DNA of 32,398 bases from Terriglobia bacterium (lineage in GTDB: Bacteria > Acidobacteriota > Terriglobia > JAIQFV01). Position numbers and translations under genes: made by a program. The notes beneath the pieces are model-generated. The model made no database searches. It was given only the letters and a program-made list of their open reading frames with translations, and was not told the DNA's origin. The stretch spans positions 1-32,398 of the forward strand of contig JAIQFY010000057.1 in the NCBI GenBank assembly GCA_020072965.1, read 5' to 3'. Positions within the stretch are counted from its first letter, which is position 1. Every line of letters begins with the position of its first letter. Below are positions 32,139-32,398 of the stretch, piece after piece.

Positions 32139-32354
32139 CGAGTGTCAGATCTCTGCAATCGTGAAATGGTGTTTCGTCATCGTCAACACAGCGAACTTTC
32201 TTGACCAATTGCCATATGCAGAGACCTTCTATGTGGTCGTTTTTGTCAAGCTCCTTGCAAACGGATCTTTTACTTGGCTGTGGTGGCTCTTTGTTCAGTT
32301 CGGGAGATTTTTAGAATGCTCCCGGAACGACCTTCTATCCGTGCCGATCGAAGA
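32139..32354 (-). repeat. Right copy of the long inverted repeat (partner at 1-216)
   Basis: Reverse complement of 1-216 with 8 mismatches by my count. On the plus strand it lies in a frame that is open from after the stop at 32074 to a TGA at 32356-32358; the predicted peptide is hydrophobic (FTWLWWLFVQFGRFLECS near its end) and unknown to me. Differences between the copies, read in this frame, include three silent changes and Asp/Glu and Tyr/Phe exchanges, a weak hint of coding. The copies share the frame, but neither has a convincing start. The 44 bases after the repeat (32355-32398) and 32077-32138 before it hold nothing recognisable. Confidence 0.9.
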
Positions 32355-32398
32355 ATGATCCGACACCCAATCCTGGTATTCGCCCCAGGGCAAATTAG

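Noticed and set aside
32101-32358. 85-codon frame at the right end as a gene
   Set aside because: The start would be TTG without a ribosome binding site, and the frame is simply the continuation after the deacetylase stop. It is described only under the repeat, though coding remains possible.

Overview
The window is about 57 % G+C by eye and looks like a piece of a free-living bacterial chromosome. It carries about twenty intact protein genes, most of them core housekeeping genes. The gene set (TopA with several zinc ribbons, an FHA-trypsin protein, an AmmeMemoRadiSam system protein B homologue, a YacL-type PIN/TRAM protein next to ispDF, an NrtR-controlled NAD salvage operon) and the style of the intergenic repeats suggest an Acidobacteriota-like organism. 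That assignment is an inference from gene content, not a measurement. I see no rRNA, tRNA, CRISPR array or phage module.

Region 1-4.8 kb is mobile DNA. The window opens inside a copy of a 216-bp repeat whose inverted partner lies at the right end (32139-32354). Next come two single-gene elements placed head to head, each made of a REP-associated tyrosine transposase (RAYT, Y1/HUH family) bounded by its own perfect 23-25 bp inverted repeat. An ISNCY-like DDE insertion sequence follows, inserted at the outer edge of the second RAYT element and flanked by a perfect 20-bp direct repeat. About 500 bp of palindromes and tandem repeats then lead to a small promoter-bearing gene for a 47-residue basic protein. 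A frameshifted, C-terminally truncated ThiF/MoeB-family pseudogene marks the border with the core chromosome.

Region 5.5-8.5 kb is an NAD salvage operon on the minus strand, pncB-pncA-nrtR: nicotinate phosphoribosyltransferase, nicotinamidase, and the Nudix-winged-helix regulator. A sigma70-type promoter with a perfect palindrome just downstream of its -10 box precedes pncB and is the natural NrtR operator candidate.

Region 8.9-25.4 kb holds dnaE-accA, a polytopic GT-C-like membrane protein, udk, an FHA-transmembrane-coiled-coil-trypsin protein, a MEMO/AmmeMemoRadiSam B protein, a D-2-hydroxyacid dehydrogenase, the yacL-like/ispD/ispF/CPXCG cluster, a secreted TPR protein and glmM. Region 25.5-32.1 kb holds dprA-topA (minus strand, upstream of glmM) and, divergently, dacB (PBP4) followed 3 bp later by a class II histone-deacetylase-like amidohydrolase.

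The most unusual signal is in the RAYT elements. In both, the outer repeat has the form AATG-N8-TGACCC, the octamer differs between the two elements, and the TGA of TGACCC is in frame as the stop codon of the transposase. I found no convincing multi-gene novel defence or metabolic system. The rest is ordinary core genome with dispersed intergenic repeats.
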